NCBI RefSeq assembly: GCF_006385595.1
Contig: NZ_CP041046.1
Span: 4,044,501 to 4,108,500 of the forward strand
Source of the DNA: Luteibacter pinisoli
GTDB lineage: Bacteria > Pseudomonadota > Gammaproteobacteria > Xanthomonadales > Rhodanobacteraceae
Direction: 5' to 3'
DNA: 64,000 bases
Shown: piece by piece, positions 48,863 through 57,900 of the stretch
Numbering within the stretch: the first letter of the stretch is position 1
How the letters are laid out: each line of letters begins with the position of its first letter
Translations under genes and position numbers: made by a program
The notes under the pieces: model-generated
What the model was told of the DNA's origin: nothing
Database searches by the model: none
The model's input: the letters and a program-made list of their open reading frames with translations, nothing else

Positions 48863-49402
48863 ATGCGCAACCTCCTTGCCGCCCTGAACGGGGCCATGGC
48901 CAGCCCCGGCATCGCTTCCGCGCCGGTGACCGCCGTGGCCGACCTGGACCTGGAACGCTACGCCGGCACGTGGCACGAAATCGCCCGCCTGCCGATGTAT
49001 TTCCAGCGCAAGTGCACGGGGAACGTCACCGCCACCTACACCCCCAACCTCGACGGCACGGTGACGGTGGACAACCGCTGCGACACCGCCGAAGGCCCGA
49101 CGGCCAGCATCGGCATCGCCCGCCGCCCCGACGCCTTCGCCCGCGGCAAGCTCGAAGTCACCTTCGTGCCGCCCTGGCTACGCTGGCTGCCCCTGGTGTG
49201 GGCGGACTACTGGGTACTGGCCCTGGACGATGACTACCAGTGGGCCATGGTCGGCCAGCCGGGACGGAAGTTCCTCTGGATCCTTTCGCGCACGCCTGAC
49301 CTGGATCCGGCGACATTCAGCCGGCTCAAGACCAGCGCCGTCACGATGGGGTACGACCTCTCGGCACTTATCGTATCGGGAAAGAGGGATACTGCGCCCT
49401 GA
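48863..49402 (+). CDS. Lipocalin family protein (Blc-like)
   Basis: 179-residue bacterial lipocalin. The family GxW motif appears as ERYAGTWHEIARLPMYFQRKC (about residues 31-51), followed by VTATYTPNLDGTVTVDNRC and, near the end, YQWAMVGQPGRKFLWILSRTP. The fold is an eight-stranded barrel that binds lipids or other hydrophobic molecules. E. coli Blc is an outer-membrane lipoprotein, but no lipobox cysteine is present in the N-terminal 30 residues here, so it may be soluble and its location is uncertain. Confidence 0.88.
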   Translation: MRNLLAALNGAMASPGIASAPVTAVADLDLERYAGTWHEIARLPMYFQRKCTGNVTATYTPNLDGTVTVDNRCDTAEGPTASIGIARRPDAFARGKLEVTFVPPWLRWLPLVWADYWVLALDDDYQWAMVGQPGRKFLWILSRTPDLDPATFSRLKTSAVTMGYDLSALIVSGKRDTAP

Positions 49403-49418
49403 TCACAGGGACAACGAC

Positions 49419-49962
49419 GTGACCCACGCCGACGTGAAGAAAGAGCTGGCCGCCTTGGTCGACTGGCGCCTGGCGTTTCCAGGCTTCGTATTCCGGGCTG
49501 TCGACTTCCGGTTCGCCTACTTCTTTGAAACGCCGTGGACAGGCCGCTTTGATGTCGGCGCGGAACTTGACCGACTGCTTCTGGACGACGATGCGAGTGA
49601 CGCCATCGTCTCGGTTGAACATGCCGGTGACGGAACGTTCGATAACGAGCGCGCTGCGGCGATCGCAACAAGGCGCCCTTTTTTCCGAAACACGGGTGCG
49701 GGCGTATCTCGCGTCGGATCCAACCTGGCCCGGGCTAACCGTTGCCGCTGCGGATTCATTGAGCTGGATCCTCCATGAGAATCCAGCTGAGCCATTCGGC
49801 GTGCTCGTGACCCAACGCTCCCTGACCCCTAAGCAACCGGATCCGGATATCGTCTTCGATGTCGAGAGGGTCATCGAGCTTGTGAAGGGCTCAACGCTCG
49901 GCTTCCATCCCTGGGTGGCAGATCGCATCGTCGCCTCGTATGGCGCCATGGCGAACGGCTAG
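49419..49962 (+). pseudogene. Frameshifted unknown gene, broken at a T6 run
   Basis: A GTG start (49419, behind AGGG) opens the reading frame THADVKKELAALVDWRLAF..., which carries well-formed protein sequence to about 49678. There it enters CCC-TTTTTT-CC and continues as low-quality sequence to a stop at 49778. The next frame resumes plausible protein (GALFSETRVRAYLASDPTWPGLTV..., then VLVTQRSLTPKQPDPDIVFD) to the stop at 49962. Deleting one T restores one frame of about 180 residues. So this is a pseudogene, a phase-variable or slippage-translated gene, or a sequencing error. The protein is not recognised; no signal peptide or membrane segment is seen. Confidence 0.7.
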
Positions 49963-49997
49963 CATGTGAGGTTCCTGACCCGGCGAGACCAAGGCCC

Positions 49998-50393
49998 ATG
50001 GCCACCACCGATACGACCTGCCCTTGTGGTACCGGAAAGCCTTACAGCGCCTGCTGCGGCCCCTGGCATGCCGGCACCCCTGCACCCACCGCCGAGGCAC
50101 TCATGCGCTCGCGCTACAGCGCCTACGTGATGGGGCTGGAGGCTTACCTGATAGCCACCTGGCACCCGTCGTCGCGGCCGGTTTCCCTGGATCTGAGCCA
50201 ACAGCCGTCGCCCAAACCCACGTGGCTTGGGCTAACGGTAAAGCGCCATGAGAATCCGACAGCGGATACCGCCGTGGTCGAGTTCGTCGCGCGGCTTCGC
50301 TATGGCGGCGGCAGTGCGCGGAAGATGCATGAGGTCAGCCGCTTCGTGCGCGAAGACGGCCGCTGGTATTACATCGACGGGGATGTCGATTGA
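49998..50393 (+). CDS. YchJ family protein with SEC-C motif
   Basis: 131-residue protein of the YchJ (UPF0225) family. The N-terminal SEC-C zinc motif CPCGTGKPYSACC (residues 8-20) supplies the cysteines, and the following NTF2-like domain shows ALMRSRYSAYVMGLEAYLIATWHP (about 34-57). The end DGRWYYIDGDV matches the family. The function of YchJ is not established; SEC-C proteins often associate with ribosomes or SecA-type substrates. It is a single gene after the broken gene and converges with the membrane protein gene at 50409. Confidence 0.9.
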   Translation: MATTDTTCPCGTGKPYSACCGPWHAGTPAPTAEALMRSRYSAYVMGLEAYLIATWHPSSRPVSLDLSQQPSPKPTWLGLTVKRHENPTADTAVVEFVARLRYGGGSARKMHEVSRFVREDGRWYYIDGDVD

Positions 50394-50408
50394 ACGGTAT
50401 GGCCGCGG

Positions 50409-51014
50409 CTACAAGCCGACGTGGGTCATCGCTACCCATCCGATGAAGCTGATTACGGCTGCCAGCAAGGCCAGCCGGCAGGTGTTGCGAAGATAGATCG
50501 CCACTCGGTCATCGGGAACGAGGTTGTCCGTAAAAACCATCCGCAGGGCGAATCGCATTCGCCTGACGTCGAAGGACACCCCGGTCTCGCGCATCCGCGG
50601 ATCCCATCGAAGCACCATGGCACCGCCGGCATGGATACCGGACAGCAGGAACACGGCAGCCGCATAGCCGAACCAGAACGCAACGGACTTGCTGGCGGGA
50701 TCGAGCTGGCATGTCACGCAGGCTGACGCATCGTCGGCGTGTGTGAACGCGATGTACAGCGCGCCGCAGAAACCGACAAAGGTAACGGGCGTCGACAGCC
50801 GCAGGATCCAGCAAAGCACCCGCAGGTAGCCGGGAGGCACCGGGTACACGCCGAGCAAGGCTCGCGTCGCGTAACGCTGGTATGCCGCGTCGTTATCACC
50901 GTTTTCGGGAGAAACGCGCAATGCGCGCACCAGGCCCGAGGCGAAAGCGACCGATACGAGGCTAAGGACGACGACCAGGGCCGCCATGGACAGGAAGTAC
51001 GTGAAGATAACCAT
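50409..51014 (-). CDS. Hypothetical membrane protein, 201 residues
   Basis: Integral membrane protein I cannot place in a family. Hydrophobic segments lie near residues 5-28 (MAALVVVLSLVSVAFASGLV), 72-92, 112-130 (FWFGYAAAVFLLSGIHAGGAM) and 178-198. A CVTCQLD pair in the loop near residue 100 might form a disulfide. The N-terminus lies in the inner membrane with no cleavage site. It is the only gene in this stretch and looks slightly more AT-rich than the neighbours. Confidence 0.5.
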   Translation of the reverse strand: MVIFTYFLSMAALVVVLSLVSVAFASGLVRALRVSPENGDNDAAYQRYATRALLGVYPVPPGYLRVLCWILRLSTPVTFVGFCGALYIAFTHADDASACVTCQLDPASKSVAFWFGYAAAVFLLSGIHAGGAMVLRWDPRMRETGVSFDVRRMRFALRMVFTDNLVPDDRVAIYLRNTCRLALLAAVISFIGWVAMTHVGL

Positions 51015-51117
51015 ACAGGCGTCGGCACCGCTTCAATCGGGTGCGACTTATAGCGAACCGGTCGGGTCGCGGCAACCATGACGGCCGCCGCGACCCTGCA
51101 CACAGGTGCCTAGCCCG

Positions 51118-51912
51118 TCAGACCACCTGGCGCGCTACGCCGCCGTCGACGCGGACGGCCGCACCGGTGGTGCCGCTGGCCTGCTCGGAAGCAAGGTAGA
51201 CAGACATGTTGGCGACTTCCTCGACGCTGAGCAGGCGTTCGATCAGCGAGGTCGGGCGGTGGGTCTTGATGAAGTCGGCTTCGACTTCTTCCAGCGTCTT
51301 GCCCTGGTCCTTCGCGATCTTGTTGAAGAACTCACCCACGCCTTCGGAGAGGGTCGGGCCTGGGAGCACGGCGTTCACGGTGACGCCGGTGCCGGACAGC
51401 GACTCGGCGAGGCCGCGCGAGACGGCGAGCTGGGCCGTCTTGGTCATGCCGTAATGGACCATCTCGGCCGGGATCTGCAGGGCCGATTCGCTGGAGATGA
51501 ACTGCACGCGGCCCCAGCCACGGTCAGCCATGCCCTTGGCGTAGTGGCGCGACAGGCGCACGCCGGAGTTCACGTTCACTTCGAAGAAGCGGCTCCACTC
51601 CTCATCCGTGATGTCGAAGAAAGGCTTCGGCTCGAAGATGCCGAGGTTGTTCACCAGGATGTCCGTGTTCGGCACGGCCTTGATCAGCGCCGCGGCGCCC
51701 TCGGCGGTGCCCAGGTCGGCGGCGACGCCCGACAGCTTCGCGGCCGGCACGGCCTTCCTGATCTCGGCGATGGCGGCATCGACGCGGGCCTGGGTGCGGC
51801 CGGTGACGACCACGCTGGCGCCGGCATCCGCCAGGCCCTGGGCAATGGCGAGGCCGATGCCCGCGGTGGAACCGGTGACGATGGCGCTGCGCTTGGAAAG
51901 GTCGATCTTCAT
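51118..51912 (-). CDS. Short-chain dehydrogenase/reductase
   Basis: 264-residue SDR with the classical features: nucleotide loop TGSTAGIG (residues 13-20), NNLG (about 87-90, variant of NNAG), and the catalytic region SSESALQ...VHYGMTKTAQ, where serine, tyrosine and lysine lie as Ser-x(12)-Tyr-x3-Lys. The dinucleotide preference is uncertain. The C-terminus (VYLASEQASGTTGAAVRVDGG) is typical. The start is ATG 51912 behind CGGAG. Substrate is unknown. It is divergent from the secreted protein at 52145, and a 25-bp palindrome in the gap may be its operator. Confidence 0.92.
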   Translation of the reverse strand: MKIDLSKRSAIVTGSTAGIGLAIAQGLADAGASVVVTGRTQARVDAAIAEIRKAVPAAKLSGVAADLGTAEGAAALIKAVPNTDILVNNLGIFEPKPFFDITDEEWSRFFEVNVNSGVRLSRHYAKGMADRGWGRVQFISSESALQIPAEMVHYGMTKTAQLAVSRGLAESLSGTGVTVNAVLPGPTLSEGVGEFFNKIAKDQGKTLEEVEADFIKTHRPTSLIERLLSVEEVANMSVYLASEQASGTTGAAVRVDGGVARQVV

Positions 51913-51979
51913 GGGATGACTCCGACGGAAAGGTTGATTCCATCATCGTCGGGGTGAAGGAGGCTTGGATCAATCACCG

Positions 51980-52004
51980 CCAGGGCAAAAGACTTTCGCC
52001 CTGG
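51980..52004. promoter_or_regulatory. 25-bp near-perfect palindrome in a divergent intergenic region
   Basis: CCAGGGCAAAAG, one central base and CTTTCGCCCTGG form 12-base arms with a single mismatch. It lies 68 bases upstream of the SDR start and 141 bases upstream of the secreted protein. Size and symmetry suit a dimeric repressor site or a hairpin. No copy elsewhere in the window was noticed. Confidence 0.5.
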
Positions 52005-52107
52005 GGCGAAGGATCGGCCTGTTCGGAGGCTCCCGCCAGGACGGGGAGCCGGCCCGGCGCGAGAGATGGCGGGCGTACGGCGGCTTGTGTGCCCCTGGCC
52101 GCACGGC

Positions 52108-52113
52108 TAACCT
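52108..52113 (+). promoter_or_regulatory. Candidate -10 element (TAACCT) for the secreted 180-residue protein
   Basis: TAACCT lies 32 bases before the GTG start of the secreted protein. It resembles TANNNT elements found before other genes here. No -35 box of quality is visible. Confidence 0.25.
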
Positions 52114-52144
52114 TGCGGCCATTCAGGGGTCCAGGGAGCGGAAA

Positions 52145-52687
52145 GTGCATCGCATGAAAAGTCTGGCTGCCATGGCCGCTGTCATCATGGCAGCCTCCGC
52201 GACGGGCCTTCCAGCGGCAGCGTCTGCAAAATCGGCCCCGTCGAAAGAGCCGCAGTTCTGCAACATCTACCTCGACACCGTCTGCTTTTCCCTTCCCGCC
52301 GGGCAGCCTCTCGATGTTTCGCTGCCGATGGACTTCATGCTCTACAAGATGCCGCTACCCGGTGGCGGCAACGTGACGATTTACAGCGGCTACAACCCGG
52401 AACGCGCGCTTGAGGGCAAGGCGACCCGGAAGTGTGCAACAGGAATGAAAGCGGAGCGCTGCGAGTTCGCTGACGACGGAAAGGTATTCGACCTTATCTA
52501 CGACACCGGCGGCATGTCGAACCTGACACACATTCATATCGACGGATTGAGTGCGGCGAACCGTGCTGCAGCGAAGGCCTTGCTGGATGGGTTCCACGCG
52601 TGCACTTCGCATGGCATCAGCATGACGTGTACGCCTGACAAGCCATTTCGGGACGTGCTGCGCATTGATGAGCCTCAGAAGCCCTAG
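52145..52687 (+). CDS. Secreted hypothetical protein
   Basis: 180-residue protein with a clear signal peptide (MKSLAAMAAVIMAASATGLP, cleavage near residues 26-30, AAASA). The mature part contains four to five cysteines (CNIYLDTVCFSL, KCATGMKAERCEF, HACTSHGISMTC), suggesting disulfides in the periplasm. I recognise no family. GTG 52145 has AGGGAG 6 bases upstream and is preferred; ATG 52154 would give a protein three residues shorter. The gene is divergent from the SDR and tail-to-tail with the NRDE gene. Confidence 0.7.
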   Translation: MHRMKSLAAMAAVIMAASATGLPAAASAKSAPSKEPQFCNIYLDTVCFSLPAGQPLDVSLPMDFMLYKMPLPGGGNVTIYSGYNPERALEGKATRKCATGMKAERCEFADDGKVFDLIYDTGGMSNLTHIHIDGLSAANRAAAKALLDGFHACTSHGISMTCTPDKPFRDVLRIDEPQKP

Positions 52688-52693
52688 GCGCGA

Positions 52694-53455
52694 TCACGTC
52701 TCAAGTTTAAGCAATGTGTCGCCTTCGTACACCCCGTTGGGGCCGAAACGTCGCTCGATGATGGTCGTGCGGTCGTCATGGCCGACAAGGATGACCGTGC
52801 TCGCGCGCGTGCCGTAGTTTTCCCCGGCGATGAACGCGCTGGAAAGAAAGCGCTCGCGTTCGATGCCGATGCCGGTATCGGGCAGCAGGTCGTCGGGCCA
52901 GCGGCCCTGGTCGGAGAGCATGCGGAACAGGGCGTCGGTGCTCTCGCCATCATCGGCAAGCCACGCTTCGAGACGATGCACCAGTGCGCGTGTCTTTGGC
53001 CATGGCGCGTTGAAGTCGGCATTGGACAGGCCATGCACGCCGTCGCTCACCGCCTCCCAGCGCGGCTCCGGCTGGTTGCCCAGGTAGAACGCGCTGTCGT
53101 GGTCGAAGGTCAGCAGGTTGAACGGGCGGTAGTCGCTCGCGGTCGCAGCAAGTTCTTGCGCATGCACGGCAGCGGGGAGGTTGGAGCCGAGGTAGTCGGC
53201 GACCAGCAGGCCACGCGACAAACCGCTGTGGTCGGCCTTCAGGTCGCGCACGTTGGTGATGACGCTGGCGCGGCCGTGGGGCGCGACGCCCACCCAGGTG
53301 CCACCGGCTTCCAGGTCGCGACCCGCGGCAATCTGCGGCGCCTCGTCCCAATGGGCGAGCGGTGCTGAGGGGCGGGCGTGGAATTCATCACGGTTGCCGA
53401 GCAACACGAGTCGCCAGCGCGGGTGAACGCGCCAGGCAAAGGCGATCAGGCACAT
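52694..53455 (-). CDS. NRDE/TANGO2 family protein
   Basis: 253-residue member of the TANGO2/NRDE family. The N-terminus MCLIAFAWRVHPRWRLVLLGNRDEF (residues 1-25) gives the name motif NRDE and a conserved second-residue cysteine that may be the N-terminal nucleophile. GGTWVGVAPHGRASVITNVRD (about 51-71) is also characteristic. Members have been reported to take part in heme trafficking in eukaryotes; the bacterial role is unclear. It follows gltD on the same strand, separated by a 10-bp hairpin, so it may be expressed independently. Confidence 0.9.
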   Translation of the reverse strand: MCLIAFAWRVHPRWRLVLLGNRDEFHARPSAPLAHWDEAPQIAAGRDLEAGGTWVGVAPHGRASVITNVRDLKADHSGLSRGLLVADYLGSNLPAAVHAQELAATASDYRPFNLLTFDHDSAFYLGNQPEPRWEAVSDGVHGLSNADFNAPWPKTRALVHRLEAWLADDGESTDALFRMLSDQGRWPDDLLPDTGIGIERERFLSSAFIAGENYGTRASTVILVGHDDRTTIIERRFGPNGVYEGDTLLKLET

Positions 53456-53459
53456 AGGG

Positions 53460-53491
53460 CAATGGGGGCCGTTGAGGGCATGCCCCCATTG
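53460..53491 (-). terminator. Perfect 10-bp hairpin after gltD
   Basis: CAATGGGGGC and GCCCCCATTG form a perfect 10-bp stem with a 12-base loop. It is between the gltD stop and the NRDE start, so it may end the gltBD transcript or act as an attenuator for the NRDE gene. A U tract is missing. Confidence 0.5.
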
Positions 53492-53499
53492 TGCGCCGG

Positions 53500-54939
53500 T
53501 CAGGCGGTGACCGTCACCTTCGCGGCCTTCGCCGTGGCAAGCATGCGGACGATGGACGCGGCGGCTTCGCGGCCGTCGTAGACCGCGCGCACCACGAGGT
53601 CCGCGCCACGCACGTTATCGCCGCCGGCGAAGATGCGCGCATGCGAGGTTTGGTGCGGCAGATGGCCTTCCGCGCCTGTCACGATGCGGCCGCTGCGGTC
53701 ACGCGCGATACCGAAGGCATCGCACCAGTGCGGCGGGCTCGGCTGGAAACCGAAGGCCTGGATCACGACGTCCGCGCGCAGGTCGGTTTCGCTGCCTTCC
53801 ACGTTGCGCGGCCGCGGGCGGCCATCACCGTCGTCCACCAGCTGCGTTTCGAGAACGCGCACGGCCTTCACCTTGCCATCCTCGCCCACCAGCGCCATGG
53901 GCTGCCGCTGGAACAGGAAGCGCACGCCCTCCTCACGGCTGTAACCGACCTCACGACGCGAGCCGGGCATGCTCGGTTCATCGCGGCGGTACACGCAGGT
54001 GACGGACGCCGCGCCGAGACGGATGGCCGTGCGGTTGCAGTCCATGCCGGTATCGCCACCACCGAGCACCACGACGTGCTTGCCGGCGAGGTCGTACTCG
54101 GGCGACGGCGGCTGCTCGCGCAGCAGGCGCTCGGTGTTGGCGATGAGGAACGGCAGCGCGTCATGCACGCCGCCGAGCTCACGGCCTTCGAGCTGGCCAT
54201 CCACGTACGTGTAGGCGCCGGTGCCGATGAACACGGCGTCATAGTCGTTGAGCAGTTCGTCGAACTCGATATCGCGACCGATCGTGACGCCGAGATGGAA
54301 ACGCACGCCCATGCCTTCGAGCACGGCGCGACGCATCCGCACCACGTTCTTGTCGAGCTTGAACGGCGGGATGCCGAAGGTGAGCAGGCCACCGATTTCG
54401 TGTTGCGCATCGAAGACGTCGGCGGCGATGCCCGCGCGGCGCAGGCGATCCGCGCAGGCCAGGCCTGCCGGGCCCGCACCCACGATGGCGACGCGTGCGC
54501 CGGTTTCCTTCACCCGCGACAGATCCGGGCGCCAGCCCTGGCGGAAGGCCTCGTCGGTGACCCAACGCTCCACGCTGCCAATGGTGACGGCACCGAAGTC
54601 GCCCTGCTCCAGCGTGCAGGCGCCCTCGCAGAGACGATCCTGCGGGCAGACACGGCCGCAGATTTCCGGCAGCGGGTTGGTCTCGTGCATCAGCGCCGCG
54701 GCTTCGAACAGGCGGCCATCCTGCACCAGCTTCAGCCAGTTGGGGATGTAGTTATGCACCGGGCACGCGTGCTCGCAATACGGGTTGCCGCAGTCGATGC
54801 AGCGGCCGGACTGCGACGAGGCTTCGGTGGAAGCGAAGTCGCCGGAGATTTCGCCGTAGCCCAGCACACGTACCGCCACGGGCACGGTGCGCGGGGTCTG
54901 CCGCGGCAGGTCGAGGAATCGGAAGTCTTTGGCGCTCAT
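53500..54939 (-). CDS. gltD: Glutamate synthase small subunit
   Basis: NADPH-dependent glutamate synthase beta subunit, passing electrons from NADPH through FAD and iron-sulfur clusters to GltB. The 479 residues contain two cluster motifs near the N-terminus (CIDCGNPYCEHACP, about residues 38-51, and CGRVCPQDRLCEGAC, about 85-99), the FAD loop GAGPAGLACADRL (about 146-158) and the NADPH loop GGGDTGMDC (about 290-298). The ATG at 54939 overlaps the gltB stop (ATGA), so the subunits are co-translated. Length and motif order are normal. Confidence 0.96.
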   Translation of the reverse strand: MSAKDFRFLDLPRQTPRTVPVAVRVLGYGEISGDFASTEASSQSGRCIDCGNPYCEHACPVHNYIPNWLKLVQDGRLFEAAALMHETNPLPEICGRVCPQDRLCEGACTLEQGDFGAVTIGSVERWVTDEAFRQGWRPDLSRVKETGARVAIVGAGPAGLACADRLRRAGIAADVFDAQHEIGGLLTFGIPPFKLDKNVVRMRRAVLEGMGVRFHLGVTIGRDIEFDELLNDYDAVFIGTGAYTYVDGQLEGRELGGVHDALPFLIANTERLLREQPPSPEYDLAGKHVVVLGGGDTGMDCNRTAIRLGAASVTCVYRRDEPSMPGSRREVGYSREEGVRFLFQRQPMALVGEDGKVKAVRVLETQLVDDGDGRPRPRNVEGSETDLRADVVIQAFGFQPSPPHWCDAFGIARDRSGRIVTGAEGHLPHQTSHARIFAGGDNVRGADLVVRAVYDGREAAASIVRMLATAKAAKVTVTA

Positions 54940-57900
54940 GCGGCGCTCCGCAGTTCTTCGGCCAGGGCATCGAGGCTGGCAGCCTTGGGTTTGACCAGCC
55001 AGAAGCGCTGCAGCATGCCGCGGAAATCGCCCAGCATGCGGCGGCCCCAGGCACTGCCGGTGAGTTCCGCATGGCGGGCGATAAGCTGGCGCAGGTGCTG
55101 CATGTAATGTTCCATGCCTTCGTGCGAGATGCGCACGATGTCGACGAGTTCGTGGTTGTAGCAATCGACGAAGTTGCGCTCGATATCGAGCACGTACGCG
55201 AAGCCGCCGGTCATGCCCGCGCCGAAGTTCAGGCCGGTGCGGCCAAGCACGGCGACGACGCCGCCGGTCATGTATTCGCAGCAGTGGTCGCCAGCGCCCT
55301 CGACAACGGCGAGCGCACCCGAGTTACGCACGGCGAAGCGCTCGCCGGCCTGGCCGGCGGCGAACAGCTCGCCACCGGTGGCGCCGTAAAGGCAGGTGTT
55401 GCCGATGATCGACGCATCCTGGCTGGCGAACGGCGAATCCGCCGGCGGGCGAATGACGAGGCGGCCACCGGCCATGCCCTTGCCCACGCCGTCGTTGGCC
55501 TCGCCGATCAGGTCGATGTGCACGCCGGATGCATTCCACGCACCGAGGCTCTGTCCCGCCGAGCCGGTGAGGTGCAGGTTCACCGGGCGATCGGCCATGC
55601 CCGCGTCGCCCCAGCGCCGCGCGACATCGCCGGACAGGCGCGCGCCGATGGCGCGGTCCGTGTTGGCGATGGGGTAACGGAAGGTGCCACCAAGGCCATC
55701 CTGCACGGCCACGCGCGCATCGGCGGACATCCGCGACGCGAGCGCCGCCGGGTCACGCATCGGGTTACGGGCAAGCGTGCAGGCAAAGTCCACCTTCTCG
55801 CCCATGCCGTCGTCGGAGATCAGCGGGCTCAGGTCCAGGCGTTCCTGCACGGCGGTGATGCCACCACGCTGCTCCAGCCGGTCCGACTGGCCGATCAGCT
55901 CGGCCAGCGAGCGCACGCCCAGTCGCGCGAGATGCAGGCGAACGTCTTCCGCGACGAAGCGGAAGTAGTTCATCACCATGTCGGGCAGGCCGATGAAGTG
56001 CTTCTGGCGCAGCACCGGGTGCTGCGTCGCCACGCCGGTGGCGCAGTTGTTGAGATGGCAGATGCGCAGGTACTTGCAGCCCAGCGCCACCATCGGGCCG
56101 GTGCCGAAGCCGAAGCTCTCGGCGCCGAGCATGGCGGCCTTGATCACGTCCAGGCCGGTTTTCAGACCGCCGTCGGTCTGCAGGCGCACGCGGCCACGCA
56201 GGTCGTTCAGGCGCAGGGTCTGCTGCGTTTCCGCCAGGCCCAGTTCCCACGGCGTGCCGGCGTACTTGATCGACGTGAGCGGGCTCGCACCGGTACCGCC
56301 ATCATGGCCGGAGACGGTGATGAGGTCCGCACCCGCCTTCACCACGCCCGCGGCGACCGTGCCGACACCCGCGTGCGAGACGAGCTTCACCGAGACCAGC
56401 GCCTGCGGATTCACTTCCTTCAGGTCGTGGATCAGCTGGGCAAGGTCTTCGATGGAATAGATGTCATGGTGCGGCGGCGGCGAGATCAGGCCGATGCCGG
56501 GCTTCGCGTAGCGCAGCCGCGCAATCGTCGCATCCACCTTGTGGCCCGGCAGCTGGCCACCCTCGCCCGGCTTGGCGCCCTGCGCCACCTTGATCTGCAG
56601 CACCTCGGCGTTCACCAGGTACGCCGGCGTGACGCCGAAGCGCCCGGACGCCACCTGCTTGATCTTCGACTGCCGATCCGTGCCGTAACGCGAGGGATCT
56701 TCGCCACCTTCGCCGGAGTTGCTGCGCGCGCCGAGGCGGTTCATGGCGATGGCCAGCGCTTCATGCGCCTCGGGCGATAGCGCGCCCAGCGACATGCCCG
56801 CCGAATCGAAGCGCTTCAGGATCGCCTCGACCGGTTCCACTTCGTCCAGCGGGATCGGCGTGGCCTCGCGTGGCACCAGCAGGTCGCGCAGCGCCGAGGC
56901 CGGGCGCGAGTCCACGTAGTGCGCGTACTTCTCGTAATCCTTCCACTCACCCGTGCGCACCGCCACCTGCAGGCTGGCGATAACGTCCGGGTTGTACATG
57001 TGGTATTCGCCGCCGTGCACGTATTTGTACAGGCCGCCGGCACGCAGCGCCTGGGCTTCGTCCCAGGCTTCGGCCGCGAGCACGCGCTGCTCCTGCTCAA
57101 GGTCGGCGAAGGTGCTGCCGCTGATGCGCGACGGCGTGCCGGGGAAGCACAGGTCCACGACTTCCCTGGACAGGCCCACGATCTCGAACAGCTGCGCACC
57201 GCGGTAACCGGCCACCGTGGAGATACCCATCTTCGAGAGGATCTTCAGCAGGCCCTTGCGGATACCGCGACGGTAATTGCGGCCGATTTCACGCGGTGCG
57301 CCTTCACCCTTGTGCAGGTGGCCACTGCGGCCCATGTCGAACAGGCTCTGGTAGGCGAGCCACGGATAGATGGCCGTGGCGCCAAAACCGAGCAGGCAGG
57401 CAAACTGATGGGGATCGCGCGTCGTCGCGGTCTCGACCATGATGTTGCACTGACATCGCAGGCCCTGCTCCACCAGGCGCGCATGCACGGCGCCGGTGGC
57501 GAGCAGCGAGTGGATCGGCAACAGGTCGCGGCGCGGGTAACGGTCGCTCAGGAACACCACTTCGACGCCACCGCGCACGGCGGCTTCCACGTCGTCGCAG
57601 ATGCGCTTGACCGCCTGCTCCAGCGTTTCGTCCGCGCCGTACATGAGGTCGAAGCGCGGGGTATTGGCGTACGCGGGGTTCGCCAGGATCTGGCGCAGCT
57701 TGCGCTGCGAGAGGATCGGCGAGTTCAGCAGGATCTGCTTCGCGTTTTCCGGGCCCAGGTCGAAGATGTTCCGTTCCTGGCCAATCTGGGTGACCAGTGA
57801 CATCACCAGCCGCTCGCGCAGCGGATCGATCGGCGGGTTGGTCACCTGGGCAAAACCCTGGCGGAACCGGTCGAACAGCGGGCGCACCTGGCGCGACAGC

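Noticed and set aside
53491..56780. Two long + strand frames over gltD and the end of gltB
   Set aside because: They are antisense to conserved glutamate synthase subunits, and the predicted proteins look like Ala/Arg/His-rich shadow sequence.
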